This document shows, one piece after another, positions 8,400 through 15,597 of a stretch of 64,000 bases of DNA. The position numbers were made by a program, and so were the translations under genes. The notes beneath the pieces were generated by a model, which was given only the letters and a program-made list of their open reading frames with translations, did no database searches and was not told the origin of the DNA. The number at the start of each line of letters is the position of its first letter. Within the stretch, counting starts at the first letter, position 1. Source of the DNA: RGDT01 sp964630925 (GTDB taxonomy: Bacteria; Planctomycetota; Planctomycetia; Gemmatales; Gemmataceae); contig CAZVZK010000008.1 of assembly GCA_964630925.1 (NCBI GenBank), positions 62,001 to 126,000 of the forward strand, given 5' to 3'.

Positions 8400-8746
8400 G
8401 CCTCATCCTTTCCAACCGCCGTCACCTCGACCTCCCAGTTCTTGGAGGTGGGCATGCCGGTGCCGTCGGTCTCGGAGCCCATGAGTTTGCAGGTCGGCGG
8501 GCCGTACGGGACGAAGATCATCCCGCGCGGCACCTTGCCCTCCTGGCAGGAGAAGGTGGCCTCGCCGCCGTACTCCGAGACGACGTGGAGCCTGGCGCCG
8601 GCGGAGACCCCGAGGGCCTTGAGGTCATCGGGGTGGAGGGTCAGGGTGTTGGTCATGGCGACGTACTCGTCGCTGTCCTTGCCGACGTTGATCTGCACGC
8701 CCTGCTTGCTCGTGCGCCCGGCGTTCATGATGAACCGCATCGCCAT
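8396..8746 (-). CDS. fwdD: FwdD-like molybdopterin dinucleotide-binding subunit
   Basis: A 116-aa protein matching the molybdopterin-dinucleotide-binding barrel of formylmethanofuran dehydrogenase subunit D: RFIMNAGRTSKQGVQINVGK, then MTNTLTLHPDDLKALGVSAG and PRGMIFVPYGPPTCKLMGSE. In the complex it completes the W/Mo-pterin site together with FwdB. I chose the ATG at 8746, 6 nt after AGAGGG. The ATG at 8752 would directly abut that Shine-Dalgarno and is less likely. It is the first gene of the operon, and its stop overlaps the next start. Presence of this cofactor-binding subunit supports a real oxidoreductase rather than a hydrolase-only complex. Confidence 0.85.
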   Translation of the reverse strand: MAMRFIMNAGRTSKQGVQINVGKDSDEYVAMTNTLTLHPDDLKALGVSAGARLHVVSEYGGEATFSCQEGKVPRGMIFVPYGPPTCKLMGSETDGTGMPTSKNWEVEVTAVGKDEA

Positions 8747-8767
8747 CGTCATCCCTCTACCCGTCCT

Positions 8768-8796
8768 ATTGTATGGCCGCCGCGCAGGCCTCGCAA
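8768..8796 (-). promoter_or_regulatory. Sigma70-type promoter of the fwd operon
   Basis: Reading the minus strand, TTGCGA (8796-8791), 17 nt, TACAAT (8773-8768). Transcription would begin near 8761, giving a leader of about 15 nt before the fwdD ATG at 8746. Position, spacing and hexamers all fit a housekeeping promoter. Confidence 0.55.
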
Positions 8797-8843
8797 GGAC
8801 ACGGGGCTGGACTGGCGCGGCAGCCGCCGGCATAATCGGGTGG

Positions 8844-9368
8844 ATGCCTGAGAACACCCGGCTCTTCCTGTTGCTGCTGTCGGCCGTCGGCTTCTTCGGC
8901 GTGCTGGGGGCGCTGTTCGGGGCCGTCACGGCGCTGTCGCAGGCCGGCGAGGGCCGGGCGGCGGGGACCGGACTGGGGTGGGGCGTGGCCCGGCAGTTCA
9001 GCCGCCTCGGCGACGAGCCGATGACGGAACGCTCGCAGGCGCTCCTGGCCGGGGCTGTGGACGGCTTCGTCTTCGGCGCGGTGGCCGGCCTGTGCGTGGG
9101 GCTGTGGGCCACCAGCGGCGACAGCGACGGCTGGCCGCGGCTGCGGACGTGCATGGCGGGCGGTCTGGCGCTGGCGTTGGGGGCGATGCTGTTCGGGCTG
9201 GCGGCGCGTGGCCTGGCGTCGGCGGAGATGACGACGTTCGTGGGCCTGTTCGCCGGCGGCATGGCGGGGGCGGTGGCCGGCTTCCTGTTCGCCGGGGCGG
9301 ACGGCCTGATGTTCGGCGTGCTGGGCGGATCGACGCTGGGGGCGGCGGTGTCGTTCCGGCGACGCTAA
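8844..9368 (+). CDS. Small multi-pass membrane protein, unknown function
   Basis: A 174-aa protein with four clear hydrophobic Gly/Ala-rich segments (LFLLLLSAVGFFGVLGALFG, ALLAGAVDGFVFGAVAGLCV, MAGGLALALGAMLFGLAARG, VGLFAGGMAGAVAGFLFAGA). The GxxxG spacing is typical of tightly packed helices. It ends in FRRR. The ATG at 8844 was chosen because the longer open frame upstream runs through fwdD antisense. It is divergent from the fwd operon with a gap of about 100 nt. A palindromic element begins directly after its TAA. Confidence 0.7.
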   Translation: MPENTRLFLLLLSAVGFFGVLGALFGAVTALSQAGEGRAAGTGLGWGVARQFSRLGDEPMTERSQALLAGAVDGFVFGAVAGLCVGLWATSGDSDGWPRLRTCMAGGLALALGAMLFGLAARGLASAEMTTFVGLFAGGMAGAVAGFLFAGADGLMFGVLGGSTLGAAVSFRRR

Positions 9369-9496
9369 AGGCGAGCGGCGCGGCGTGAGCCCGCCGTGTC
9401 AGCGCACGCGCCGGATCGTCACGCGCCACGCGAACACAAGAGCGCCACGCAAGCGGAGTGCGCAGGCACGGCGGGCTCACGCCGCGCCGCTCGCCT
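9369..9496. repeat. Long palindromic element, family A copy 1
   Basis: Perfect 30-bp arms at 9369-9398 (beginning AGGCGAGCGGCGCGGCGTGA) and 9467-9496, with a 68-nt middle. It starts on the base after the stop of the upstream membrane-protein gene and ends 13 nt before the LRR gene stop. Copies lie at 23674-23774 and, degenerate, at 36987-37051. Copies 1 and 2 also share the inner motif TCAGCGC...GCCGGA.CGTCACG, so they are homologous elements, not chance hairpins. Looks like a REP/MITE-type non-autonomous element that may also act as a bidirectional terminator. Confidence 0.8.
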
Positions 9497-9509
9497 GACG
9501 CGGTGTCGT

Positions 9510-11000
9510 TCAATTGATCGCGAGGGTGATGATCCGACCGGCGTCCTGCGCCTCGCGGAACCGCCCCTTCATTTCGGGCGAGAGGTCGCAGTCGAGCAGT
9601 GACAGGAAATCGAGCTCCCCCAAGGCGCCGAGCAGCTCGCCGGCCCCGATGTCACCGATGCCGGTGCCGCGGAGATCCAGATGCCGCAACCCCTTCAGTC
9701 CCGGCCAGCGCGCCAGCACCTGCCCGCCCATGTCGCCGAGGCGGTTGCCGTCGAGCATCAGCGTCCGCAGCGGCCCCATCTGCGGGGAGAAGAGGAGCGG
9801 GCGCAGGCCGAAGGCGCGGACACCATTTACCCCGAGGCGGAGCTCGCGGAGGGCGGAGAGTGCTGGCCAATCACCCAGGGAGCGTGCCCCGTCGTCGCCG
9901 ATCTCATTCCCCGACAGGTCAAGCATCACCAGCGGGGGACAGACCCGGTTCCGCTTCAGCGCCTCGACGCCGCCTTGTCCGAGATGGTTGCCGTGGAGCG
10001 ACAGCCGGCGCAGCCGGGCGAGCAACGGCGACAGGTGGCCGAGTGCCGGAGGCGTCACCTGGGTGCTGCCGAGGTCGAGCTCCTTCAAATGGGTCAAATA
10101 CGGCGAGCGTGTCAGCTCGACGAGGCCGTCGTGTCCGAGGGAGTTGTTGGACAGGTCGAGGGAGGTCAGATTCCGCAAATGAGGCGACTGCGCCAGATCA
10201 CGAGCGCAGGTCGGCGAAAGCCTGTTGTGTGCCAGAGAAAGGCGACGAAGGTTGCCCAGGTGCTTCGCCCCGACGAGGAACTGTGTGGCTGATGAGCCGA
10301 GGCCGTTCTCGTCGAGGATCAGGCATTCGAGGTTGGCCAGGGCCTCCGCCCGGCAGAGCATCTCGACGGAGGTGGCGTTGACGTGGGCCGCCGTGAGGTT
10401 CAAGCTCCGCAGCCCCCTGGCCGCCGGGGCCCCCAGCAGGGCACGGACGCCGTCCGTCCCGATGGCATTCAGCTCCAGATCGAGCTTCCGGAGTGAAGGG
10501 AAGCACTTCAGGACTTTGGGGAGGTCACTGACGCGGACGCAGTCAGGGCGGACGGCGAACTCGCGGACCCTCGAAAGATGGGGGCACTCGCCCAGCCGAT
10601 CCAACAACAACCCCGTGATCGGCCCCATGAGGGTAAGCGAGGTCAAGGGGCAGGCGTGGAAGAGCTCCTCCCCGTTCCGGAGGAGCAGAGGCAGGTCCGC
10701 GACGAGCTTGGCCGGGAGCCCTCTGCCGAAGCAGACGCCCGCCGCGGCCTCCTTGAATGTCTGCCCAAGCCACTCCCGCTCATGCCGCCCAAGCAGCTCC
10801 CGCTCGCGCCGCTCCAGCATCGGCCGCCGCACGTCGTCCTCGTCGATCTGCGACAGGTCGAGCTGCACGCGGATGAATTCGGCCCGCTCGTACTGGCCCT
10901 CGTCGTCCAGCCAGTCGGCGTACACGCGGCGGATGGCGTCGTCGTCCGGGTCGTCGAGGATCGCCTGGAACAGGGCCTCCCCCGTGTGCGTGCTGTTCAT
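9510..11000 (-). CDS. TIGR02996-domain leucine-rich repeat protein
   Basis: A 496-aa protein. Residues 1-50 are a TIGR02996-type planctomycete companion domain (GEALFQAILDDPDDDAIRRV, then YADWLDDEGQYERAEFIRVQ). The rest is made of LRRs of the ribonuclease-inhibitor kind (NLRRLSLAHNRLSP, NLTSLDLSNNSLGHDG, LVMLDLSGNEIGDDG). There is no signal peptide, so it is probably cytoplasmic and serves protein-protein interaction. The ATG at 11000 is preceded by GAGGA at good spacing; the longer frame upstream runs into the palindrome at 11059-11097. No partner can be named from context. Confidence 0.85.
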   Translation of the reverse strand: MNSTHTGEALFQAILDDPDDDAIRRVYADWLDDEGQYERAEFIRVQLDLSQIDEDDVRRPMLERRERELLGRHEREWLGQTFKEAAAGVCFGRGLPAKLVADLPLLLRNGEELFHACPLTSLTLMGPITGLLLDRLGECPHLSRVREFAVRPDCVRVSDLPKVLKCFPSLRKLDLELNAIGTDGVRALLGAPAARGLRSLNLTAAHVNATSVEMLCRAEALANLECLILDENGLGSSATQFLVGAKHLGNLRRLSLAHNRLSPTCARDLAQSPHLRNLTSLDLSNNSLGHDGLVELTRSPYLTHLKELDLGSTQVTPPALGHLSPLLARLRRLSLHGNHLGQGGVEALKRNRVCPPLVMLDLSGNEIGDDGARSLGDWPALSALRELRLGVNGVRAFGLRPLLFSPQMGPLRTLMLDGNRLGDMGGQVLARWPGLKGLRHLDLRGTGIGDIGAGELLGALGELDFLSLLDCDLSPEMKGRFREAQDAGRIITLAIN

Positions 11001-11026
11001 CGCCGGCGTCCTCGCCCGTATAGTGA

Positions 11027-11122
11027 CACCGGCATTGTAACCGGGCCTCCGTCGTGGAGTACGCTTCCAGCGTGCTCCGGGCACGCTGGAAGCGTACCCC
11101 ACGGAAGCACCGGCATTGTAAC
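11027..11122. repeat. Palindromic element, family B, with 15-nt direct flanks
   Basis: A perfect 17-bp inverted repeat, GTACGCTTCCAGCGTGC (11059-11075) and its complement (11081-11097), with loop TCCGG. The identical sequence CACCGGCATTGTAAC occurs on both sides, at 11027-11041 and 11108-11122, as if duplicated by insertion. Each flank contains ATTGTA, which reads TACAAT (a -10 box) on the minus strand, so the insertion may have duplicated the promoter of the LRR gene. Confidence 0.7.
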
Positions 11123-11137
11123 TCCGGGGGCGCGACG

Positions 11138-12733
11138 ATGACACAGGAGATGGGGGCCCTGCTCGGCGAGCTGCGGCGGCAGGAGGCCGTCATCCGCCAG
11201 GGCGGCGGCGACAAGGCCGTCGCCCGCCAGCACGAGAAGAACCGCCTCACCGCACGCGAACGCATCGCCGTCCTCATCGACCCCGGCACCAACTTCTTCG
11301 AGCTGGCATTGTGGGCCGCCCACGGCATGTACCGCGACTGGGGCGGCGCCCCCTGCGCCGGCGTCGTCACCGGCGTCGGGACGGTCTCCGGGCGCCGGGT
11401 GATGGTCATCGCCAACGACGCCACGGTCAAGGCCGGCGCGTTCTTCCCGATGACCGCCAAGAAGGTGCTGCGCGCCCAGCGCATCGCCCTCGAAGGCCGG
11501 CTGCCCCTGGTCTACCTCGTGGACAGCGCCGGCGTCTTCCTGCCCCTGCAAGACGAGGTCTTCCCCGACGAGGACGACTTCGGCCGCATCTTCCGCAACA
11601 ACGCCGTCCTCTCCGCCGCCGGCGTGCCGCAGATCGCCGCCATCATGGGCAACTGCGTCGCGGGCGGCGGCTACCTGCCTGTCCTGTGCGACAAGCTGCT
11701 GATGACGGAGGGGAGCGGCCTGTACCTCGCCGGCCCGGCGCTGGTGAAGGCCGCCATCGGGCAGACGGTCAGCCACGAGGAGCTGGGCGGGGCGATGATG
11801 CACGCCTCCGTCTCCGGCACCATCGACTACCGCGAGCCGGACGAGAAGTCGTGCCTGGAGCGCCTGCGCCGGCTGGTGGCGGCGCTGCCGGCGGACTACC
11901 GCGCCGTGCGCCACGACGTGTCGCCGGGCAGGCCGGCGGCGGACCTGCTGCACCTGTTCTCGCCCAACCCGCGCCAGGAGTATGATGTCCGCGACATCCT
12001 GCCGTGCATCCTCGACGAGGGGCCGTTCGACGAGTACAAGGCCGACTTCGGCCAGACCATCGTCTGCGGCACGGGACGACTCGGCGGCGTGGCGGTCGGC
12101 GTGGTGGCGAACCAGAAGAAGCGCTGCAAGCCGGCGAGCGGGCCGATGCAGTACGGCGGCGTGATCTACGTCGACAGCGCCGACAAGGCGGCCCGGTTCA
12201 TCATGGACTGCAACCAGTCGCGGATGCCGCTCTTGTTCCTCCAGGACGTGAACGGCTTCATGGTGGGCCGCGACTCGGAGCAGGCGGGGATCATCCGCAG
12301 CGGGGCGAAGCTGGTGAACGTCATCAGCAACAGCGTGGTGCCCAAGCTGACGGTGATCCTCGGCGGCTCCTTCGGCGCCGGCAACTACGCGATGTGCGGC
12401 AAGGCGTTCGACCCGCGGTTCATCTTCGCGTGGCCGAACGCGCGGTACGCCGTGATGGGCGCCGACCAGGCCGCCAGCACGCTGCTCGACGTGACGATCA
12501 CGGCGTTGAAGCGTGGCGGGCACGAGCCGGACGCGGCGGAGCTTGCGGAGCTGCGGAAGAAGGTGGAGGCGGGTTACAACGAGCAGATGGACATCCGCTA
12601 CGCGGCGGCGCGGCTGTGGGTGGACGGCATCCTGTCGCCGGACGAGACGCGCGAGGCGCTGCTGCTGGCGCTGGAGGTGGCGACACGCTACGACGACGGC
12701 CGCGAGTTCCGCACGGGCGTGTTGCAGGTGTGA
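11138..12733 (+). CDS. Acyl-CoA carboxylase, carboxyltransferase (beta) subunit
   Basis: A 531-aa protein of the biotin-dependent carboxyltransferase family, with both crotonase-like halves: N half RLTARERIAVLIDPGTNFFE, LPLVYLVDSAGVFLPLQDEV and MGNCVAGGGYLPVLCDKLLM; C half LLFLQDVNGFMVGRDSEQAG and TVILGGSFGAGNYAMCGKAF. It transfers CO2 from carboxybiotin to an acyl-CoA. The length and the DVNGFMVG motif are closest to methylcrotonyl/geranyl-CoA carboxylase beta subunits, though propionyl-CoA is possible. No biotin carboxylase/biotin carrier gene is adjacent, so the alpha subunit must be elsewhere. The ATG at 11138 follows a G-rich stretch. The frame upstream of it lies in the family B palindrome. 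Confidence 0.88.
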   Translation: MTQEMGALLGELRRQEAVIRQGGGDKAVARQHEKNRLTARERIAVLIDPGTNFFELALWAAHGMYRDWGGAPCAGVVTGVGTVSGRRVMVIANDATVKAGAFFPMTAKKVLRAQRIALEGRLPLVYLVDSAGVFLPLQDEVFPDEDDFGRIFRNNAVLSAAGVPQIAAIMGNCVAGGGYLPVLCDKLLMTEGSGLYLAGPALVKAAIGQTVSHEELGGAMMHASVSGTIDYREPDEKSCLERLRRLVAALPADYRAVRHDVSPGRPAADLLHLFSPNPRQEYDVRDILPCILDEGPFDEYKADFGQTIVCGTGRLGGVAVGVVANQKKRCKPASGPMQYGGVIYVDSADKAARFIMDCNQSRMPLLFLQDVNGFMVGRDSEQAGIIRSGAKLVNVISNSVVPKLTVILGGSFGAGNYAMCGKAFDPRFIFAWPNARYAVMGADQAASTLLDVTITALKRGGHEPDAAELAELRKKVEAGYNEQMDIRYAAARLWVDGILSPDETREALLLALEVATRYDDGREFRTGVLQV

Positions 12734-12739
12734 TAGAAT
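12731..12739 (+). promoter_or_regulatory. Extended -10 promoter candidate
   Basis: TGATAGAAT (TG-n-TAGAAT) overlaps the stop of the carboxylase gene and lies 25 nt before the ATG at 12764. I see no convincing -35. It could start a transcript for the three-gene set 12764-14583. Confidence 0.35.
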
Positions 12740-12763
12740 GCTGGGCGGCAGGAGGGGATACGC

Positions 12764-13228
12764 ATGCCGGGGACGTTGGAACGCGAGGCCGCCGGGCTGA
12801 CACGCGAGCTGGCGGCCGTGGACGAGGCGCGGCGGCTCATCCTTGCGCGGGCCGGCGAGGTCGTGGCGGAGGCCGTCGCCGCCGCCCGCCGCGTCATCAC
12901 ACGGTGGCGCGAGGAGTGCGTGGCCGTCGCCCGCGGCGAGACGGCCCGCGTTCACGCCCTGCGGGATCAATTACGGGCCGAAGCCGAGGCGCGCCTGAAC
13001 GACCTCAACGCCGCCCGGCCCCTGGCGGGCGGGGCCGAAGCGTTCGACGGTGCCGAGCAAGAGCTGCGTGTCTTCCTCGGGCGCGTCTTCCCGCGGTGGA
13101 ACACCCCGGATGATCTGGAGGAGCTGGCCGTCGAGTGGTTCCCGCTCTCGAATGAGAGACTCCTGCGGCTGGCGGTGGAAAGCCCCGCCCCCCCGGCCTG
13201 GCACCAACAGGACGCGCCGCAACCCTGA
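12764..13228 (+). CDS. Hypothetical alpha-helical/coiled-coil protein
   Basis: A 154-aa protein. The first 90 residues are Ala/Arg/Glu-rich heptad-like helix (LTRELAAVDEARRLILARAG, VVAEAVAAARRVITRWREEC). Then comes a more globular tail (LRVFLGRVFPRWNTPDDLEE). No signal peptide. GGAGGGG precedes the ATG at 8 nt. It is followed after 12 nt by a MazF-like gene and then an FGE-like gene, so the three probably form one operon. It is not a recognisable MazE-type antitoxin (no AbrB-like or RHH N-terminus), so calling it one would be speculation. Confidence 0.7.
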   Translation: MPGTLEREAAGLTRELAAVDEARRLILARAGEVVAEAVAAARRVITRWREECVAVARGETARVHALRDQLRAEAEARLNDLNAARPLAGGAEAFDGAEQELRVFLGRVFPRWNTPDDLEELAVEWFPLSNERLLRLAVESPAPPAWHQQDAPQP

Positions 13229-13240
13229 TCTGGGCCGCCC

Positions 13241-13612
13241 ATGTCCACCCTCTGCCGTGGCCGGATCGTCTGGGCCGAGGCCCTCGACCCGCAGGGCCGG
13301 AACCCCAAACTCCGCCCCTGCGTGATCGTGACGGCCACGGAGGAGATCGCACCGGGCACGCCATTGGTCGCTGTGGCCATCACGGGCACCGCCGGCTGCG
13401 CGCCGCCCGAGGACGAGGTCGAATTGCCCTGGCACGCGGACCGGCGACAATCGCGCACGGGCCTGACCTCGCCATCCGTCGCCGTGTGCAGTTGGCGGGT
13501 CACCCTGACGCCCGAAGGGGTGCGCTCCTTCGGCGGCGTGGTTCCCGCCGGGCCGATGCTCCGCATCCTCGCCCGCCTCGCGGAGCTGGAAACGGCAGGG
13601 CCCACCCCATGA
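13241..13612 (+). CDS. PemK/MazF-like toxin-fold protein
   Basis: A 123-aa protein with the MazF/PemK/Kid pattern: CRGRIVWAEALDPQGRNPKL then RPCVIVTATEEI (family G-x-I-W-x(6-8)G-x(4)RP-x-VIVS), and a later VAVCSWRVTLTPE in place of the usual SxV-C-x-W segment. Family members are sequence-specific mRNA interferases, but many planctomycete relatives lack evidence of toxicity. No canonical antitoxin is present. Its stop overlaps the next start as ATGA, so it is coupled to an FGE-like protein, an unusual setting for a toxin. Confidence 0.72.
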   Translation: MSTLCRGRIVWAEALDPQGRNPKLRPCVIVTATEEIAPGTPLVAVAITGTAGCAPPEDEVELPWHADRRQSRTGLTSPSVAVCSWRVTLTPEGVRSFGGVVPAGPMLRILARLAELETAGPTP

Positions 13613-14583
13613 CGCCGCGTGAGACGCTGCTGGCCTCCCTCGCCGCCGACCCTTCAGACGCCCTGGCGTGGGCCGCCCTCGCCGACGCGCTGGAGGAGGC
13701 CGGCGAGGCGCCACGCGCCGAGCTGCTCCGCCTCACGCGCCGGCTCCTGTCCCTCAAACGCCGCGCCCGCGGACGCCGTGACGTCGAGCGGCGCGTGCAG
13801 CGGCTCATACTCGACGGCGTCCGCCCCTGCTGGCCGGATGTCACCAACTCCATCGGCATGCGCTTCGCCCTCATCCCGGCGGGCGCCTCCACCATCGGGG
13901 CGCCGCCCAGCGAGGACGGGCGCCTCGACCACGAGCCGTTCCGCGATGCCGTCATCCCCCGCCCGCTCTGGCTCGGCGTCTTCCCCGTCACGCAGCGCCA
14001 ATTCTTGGAGGTCATGGGCAGCAACCCCAGCCGGTTTGTCGGGGATGAGGCCTACGACAACACCTACGAGGACGAGAGCGGCAAGCGGCACGACACCTCC
14101 GAGTGCCCGGCCGAGGACATGACCTGGCCCGCCGCCCGCCGCTTCTGCAAGACCCTCGGCGCCCTCCCCGCGGAGAAGGCGGCCCGCCGCCGTTACCGGC
14201 TGCCCACCGAGGACGAGTGGGAGTACGCCTGCCGCGCCGGCACCATCACCCCCTTCCACTTCGGCCAGCGTCTCACCCGCGAGCTGGCCAACTTCGGCGG
14301 CCACCTGGGCAACCCCTGCCCCGTCGGCAGCTACCCGCCCAACCCCTTCGGGCTGTACGACATGCACGGGCAGGTGTGGGAGAAGTGCGTCGTGTGCCCC
14401 GTGGACGAGGACGAGAGCGAGCAGGGCCTGTCGCAGTGTCTGCGTGGCGGCTCCTACATCGACGGCGAGACCGGGTGCCGCTCCTCCTTCCGCACCCACG
14501 AGGGCTACGTCCAGACCAGCGACAACGACGTGGGCATGCGCGTCGTCATGGAGATCGCCCCGGAGCCCCCGCGTGCCGGGTGA
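13609..14583 (+). CDS. TIGR02996-type N-terminus plus FGE-sulfatase domain protein
   Basis: A 324-aa protein. Residues 1-45 resemble the TIGR02996 repeat-companion domain (LLASLAADPSDALAWAALAD). Residues about 78-320 are a formylglycine-generating-enzyme/SUMF1 fold: NSIGMRFALIPAGASTIGAP, LWLGVFPVTQRQFLEVMGSN, YRLPTEDEWEYACRAGTITP, NPFGLYDMHGQVWEKCVV and LRGGSYIDG. The tail VGMRVVMEI is the usual GFRVV end. The paired catalytic cysteines of true FGE near the C-terminus are not evident, so it may be a non-catalytic or C-type-lectin-like binding member, as are many in bacterial expansions. Start ATG overlaps the MazF-like stop. Confidence 0.85.
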   Translation: MTPRETLLASLAADPSDALAWAALADALEEAGEAPRAELLRLTRRLLSLKRRARGRRDVERRVQRLILDGVRPCWPDVTNSIGMRFALIPAGASTIGAPPSEDGRLDHEPFRDAVIPRPLWLGVFPVTQRQFLEVMGSNPSRFVGDEAYDNTYEDESGKRHDTSECPAEDMTWPAARRFCKTLGALPAEKAARRRYRLPTEDEWEYACRAGTITPFHFGQRLTRELANFGGHLGNPCPVGSYPPNPFGLYDMHGQVWEKCVVCPVDEDESEQGLSQCLRGGSYIDGETGCRSSFRTHEGYVQTSDNDVGMRVVMEIAPEPPRAG

Positions 14584-14763
14584 ACAATCGGCGAGGCCGA
14601 TCGCCGCGTCCGCGCATCCCCCGCCAGGCCACCGGTCACGTAACACCGACACCACCCCAAGAACCCACGCCCCGGCCATCGCCGATCTCGGGCCGCCCTC
14701 GCCCCCCGTGCGCCGCCGGATATAACACCCTCGGTTGGTCCTCGTCAGCGCACCGGAGCGGCC

Positions 14764-15450
14764 ATGAAAGCCTTCATCGACTTCGTCGTCAAGGACTGGT
14801 ACATCTTCTGGCCGATGTTCTTCATGTCGATCACCGGCATCGCGCTGGTCATCTGGCGTCTGATGTTGAACATCAACACGGCGACGAACCTCGGCGAGCT
14901 GCTGCCGGCTTTCCAGGGCAAGCTCGACCGCGAGGGCGTCGAGGGCGCCCTCAAGTACTGCCGCTCGCGCCAGGACACCATCGCCCGCAAGCTCTTCGTC
15001 CCGGGCCTGGAGGTGTCCAAGCAGGGGCTGTCCGCCTCACGCCGGGCGATGGCCAACGCCCTCGAGCTGGACATCCTGCCCGACCTCAACTTCCTGCTGC
15101 CGACCATCCTCGCCATCGCCAAGATCGCCACGATGGTCGGGCTCCTCGGCACCGTCATCTCGATGATCCAGACGTTCGGCAAGATCCAGGCCGGCGGCGC
15201 CGTCACCGAGCAGGCCGGCAGCATCGGCCTCGCCCTCTTCGCCACCGCCCTCGGCCTCGTGACCGCCATCCCGCTCGTCTTCGCCCACGTGCTGTTCAAG
15301 GCGAACATCGCCCGCAACGAGGCGACGATGAAGAGCGCCGCCCAGAAGCTGATCCTCCTGCTCCAGTCGGCCCGCTCCCCCAAGAAGGGCGGCGACGCCA
15401 AGCCCGGCGACGCCAAGCCCGCCGAATCCAGCACCGCCGTCCGCAAGTAG
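14764..15450 (+). CDS. exbB: MotA/TolQ/ExbB proton channel family protein
   Basis: A 228-aa inner-membrane protein with the TolQ/ExbB plan: a first helix at about 10-30 (WYIFWPMFFMSITGIALVIW), a cytoplasmic loop, then two helices around LNFLLPTILAIAKIATMVGL with LGTVISMIQTFGKIQAGG and IGLALFATALGLVTAIPLVF. The last two segments carry the family signature (GLLGTV...M, TALGL..AIP). It couples proton flow to an ExbD/TolR partner. The tail is Lys/Ala-rich (KKGGDAKPGDAKPAESS). An AT-rich TATAAC at 14721-14726 may be its -10. Two ExbD genes follow, separated by a palindromic element. Confidence 0.88.
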   Translation: MKAFIDFVVKDWYIFWPMFFMSITGIALVIWRLMLNINTATNLGELLPAFQGKLDREGVEGALKYCRSRQDTIARKLFVPGLEVSKQGLSASRRAMANALELDILPDLNFLLPTILAIAKIATMVGLLGTVISMIQTFGKIQAGGAVTEQAGSIGLALFATALGLVTAIPLVFAHVLFKANIARNEATMKSAAQKLILLLQSARSPKKGGDAKPGDAKPAESSTAVRK

Positions 15451-15462
15451 GCGGCGGGCGCG

Positions 15463-15570
15463 TCCGGGTGGCCGGGGTCAGCTTTGAGACCCCGGATCAG
15501 GCACCCGAGGGATTCATGGTCATCCAGCGGCATTCCACCGGGGTCTCAAAGCCGACCCCGGCCACCCGGA
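15463..15570. repeat. Long palindromic element, family C
   Basis: A 31-bp inverted repeat with one mismatch: 15463-15493 (TCCGGGTGGCCGGGGTCAGC and on) and 15540-15570, with a 46-nt middle. It sits 12 nt after the ExbB stop, inside what would otherwise be one ExbB-ExbD-ExbD transcript. It could lower downstream expression by partial termination or stabilise the upstream mRNA. Confidence 0.75.
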
Positions 15571-15597
15571 GAAGGACCGCCCACCAGGAGGCACCAG

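Noticed and set aside
8034..8843. Plus-strand N-terminal extension of the membrane protein at 8844
   Set aside because: Antisense to fwdB, the 52-aa gene and fwdD, which have strong family matches.
12764..13228. Antitoxin for the MazF-like gene
   Set aside because: Gene order fits, but there is no DNA-binding or MazE-like motif; kept as a hypothetical coiled-coil protein.
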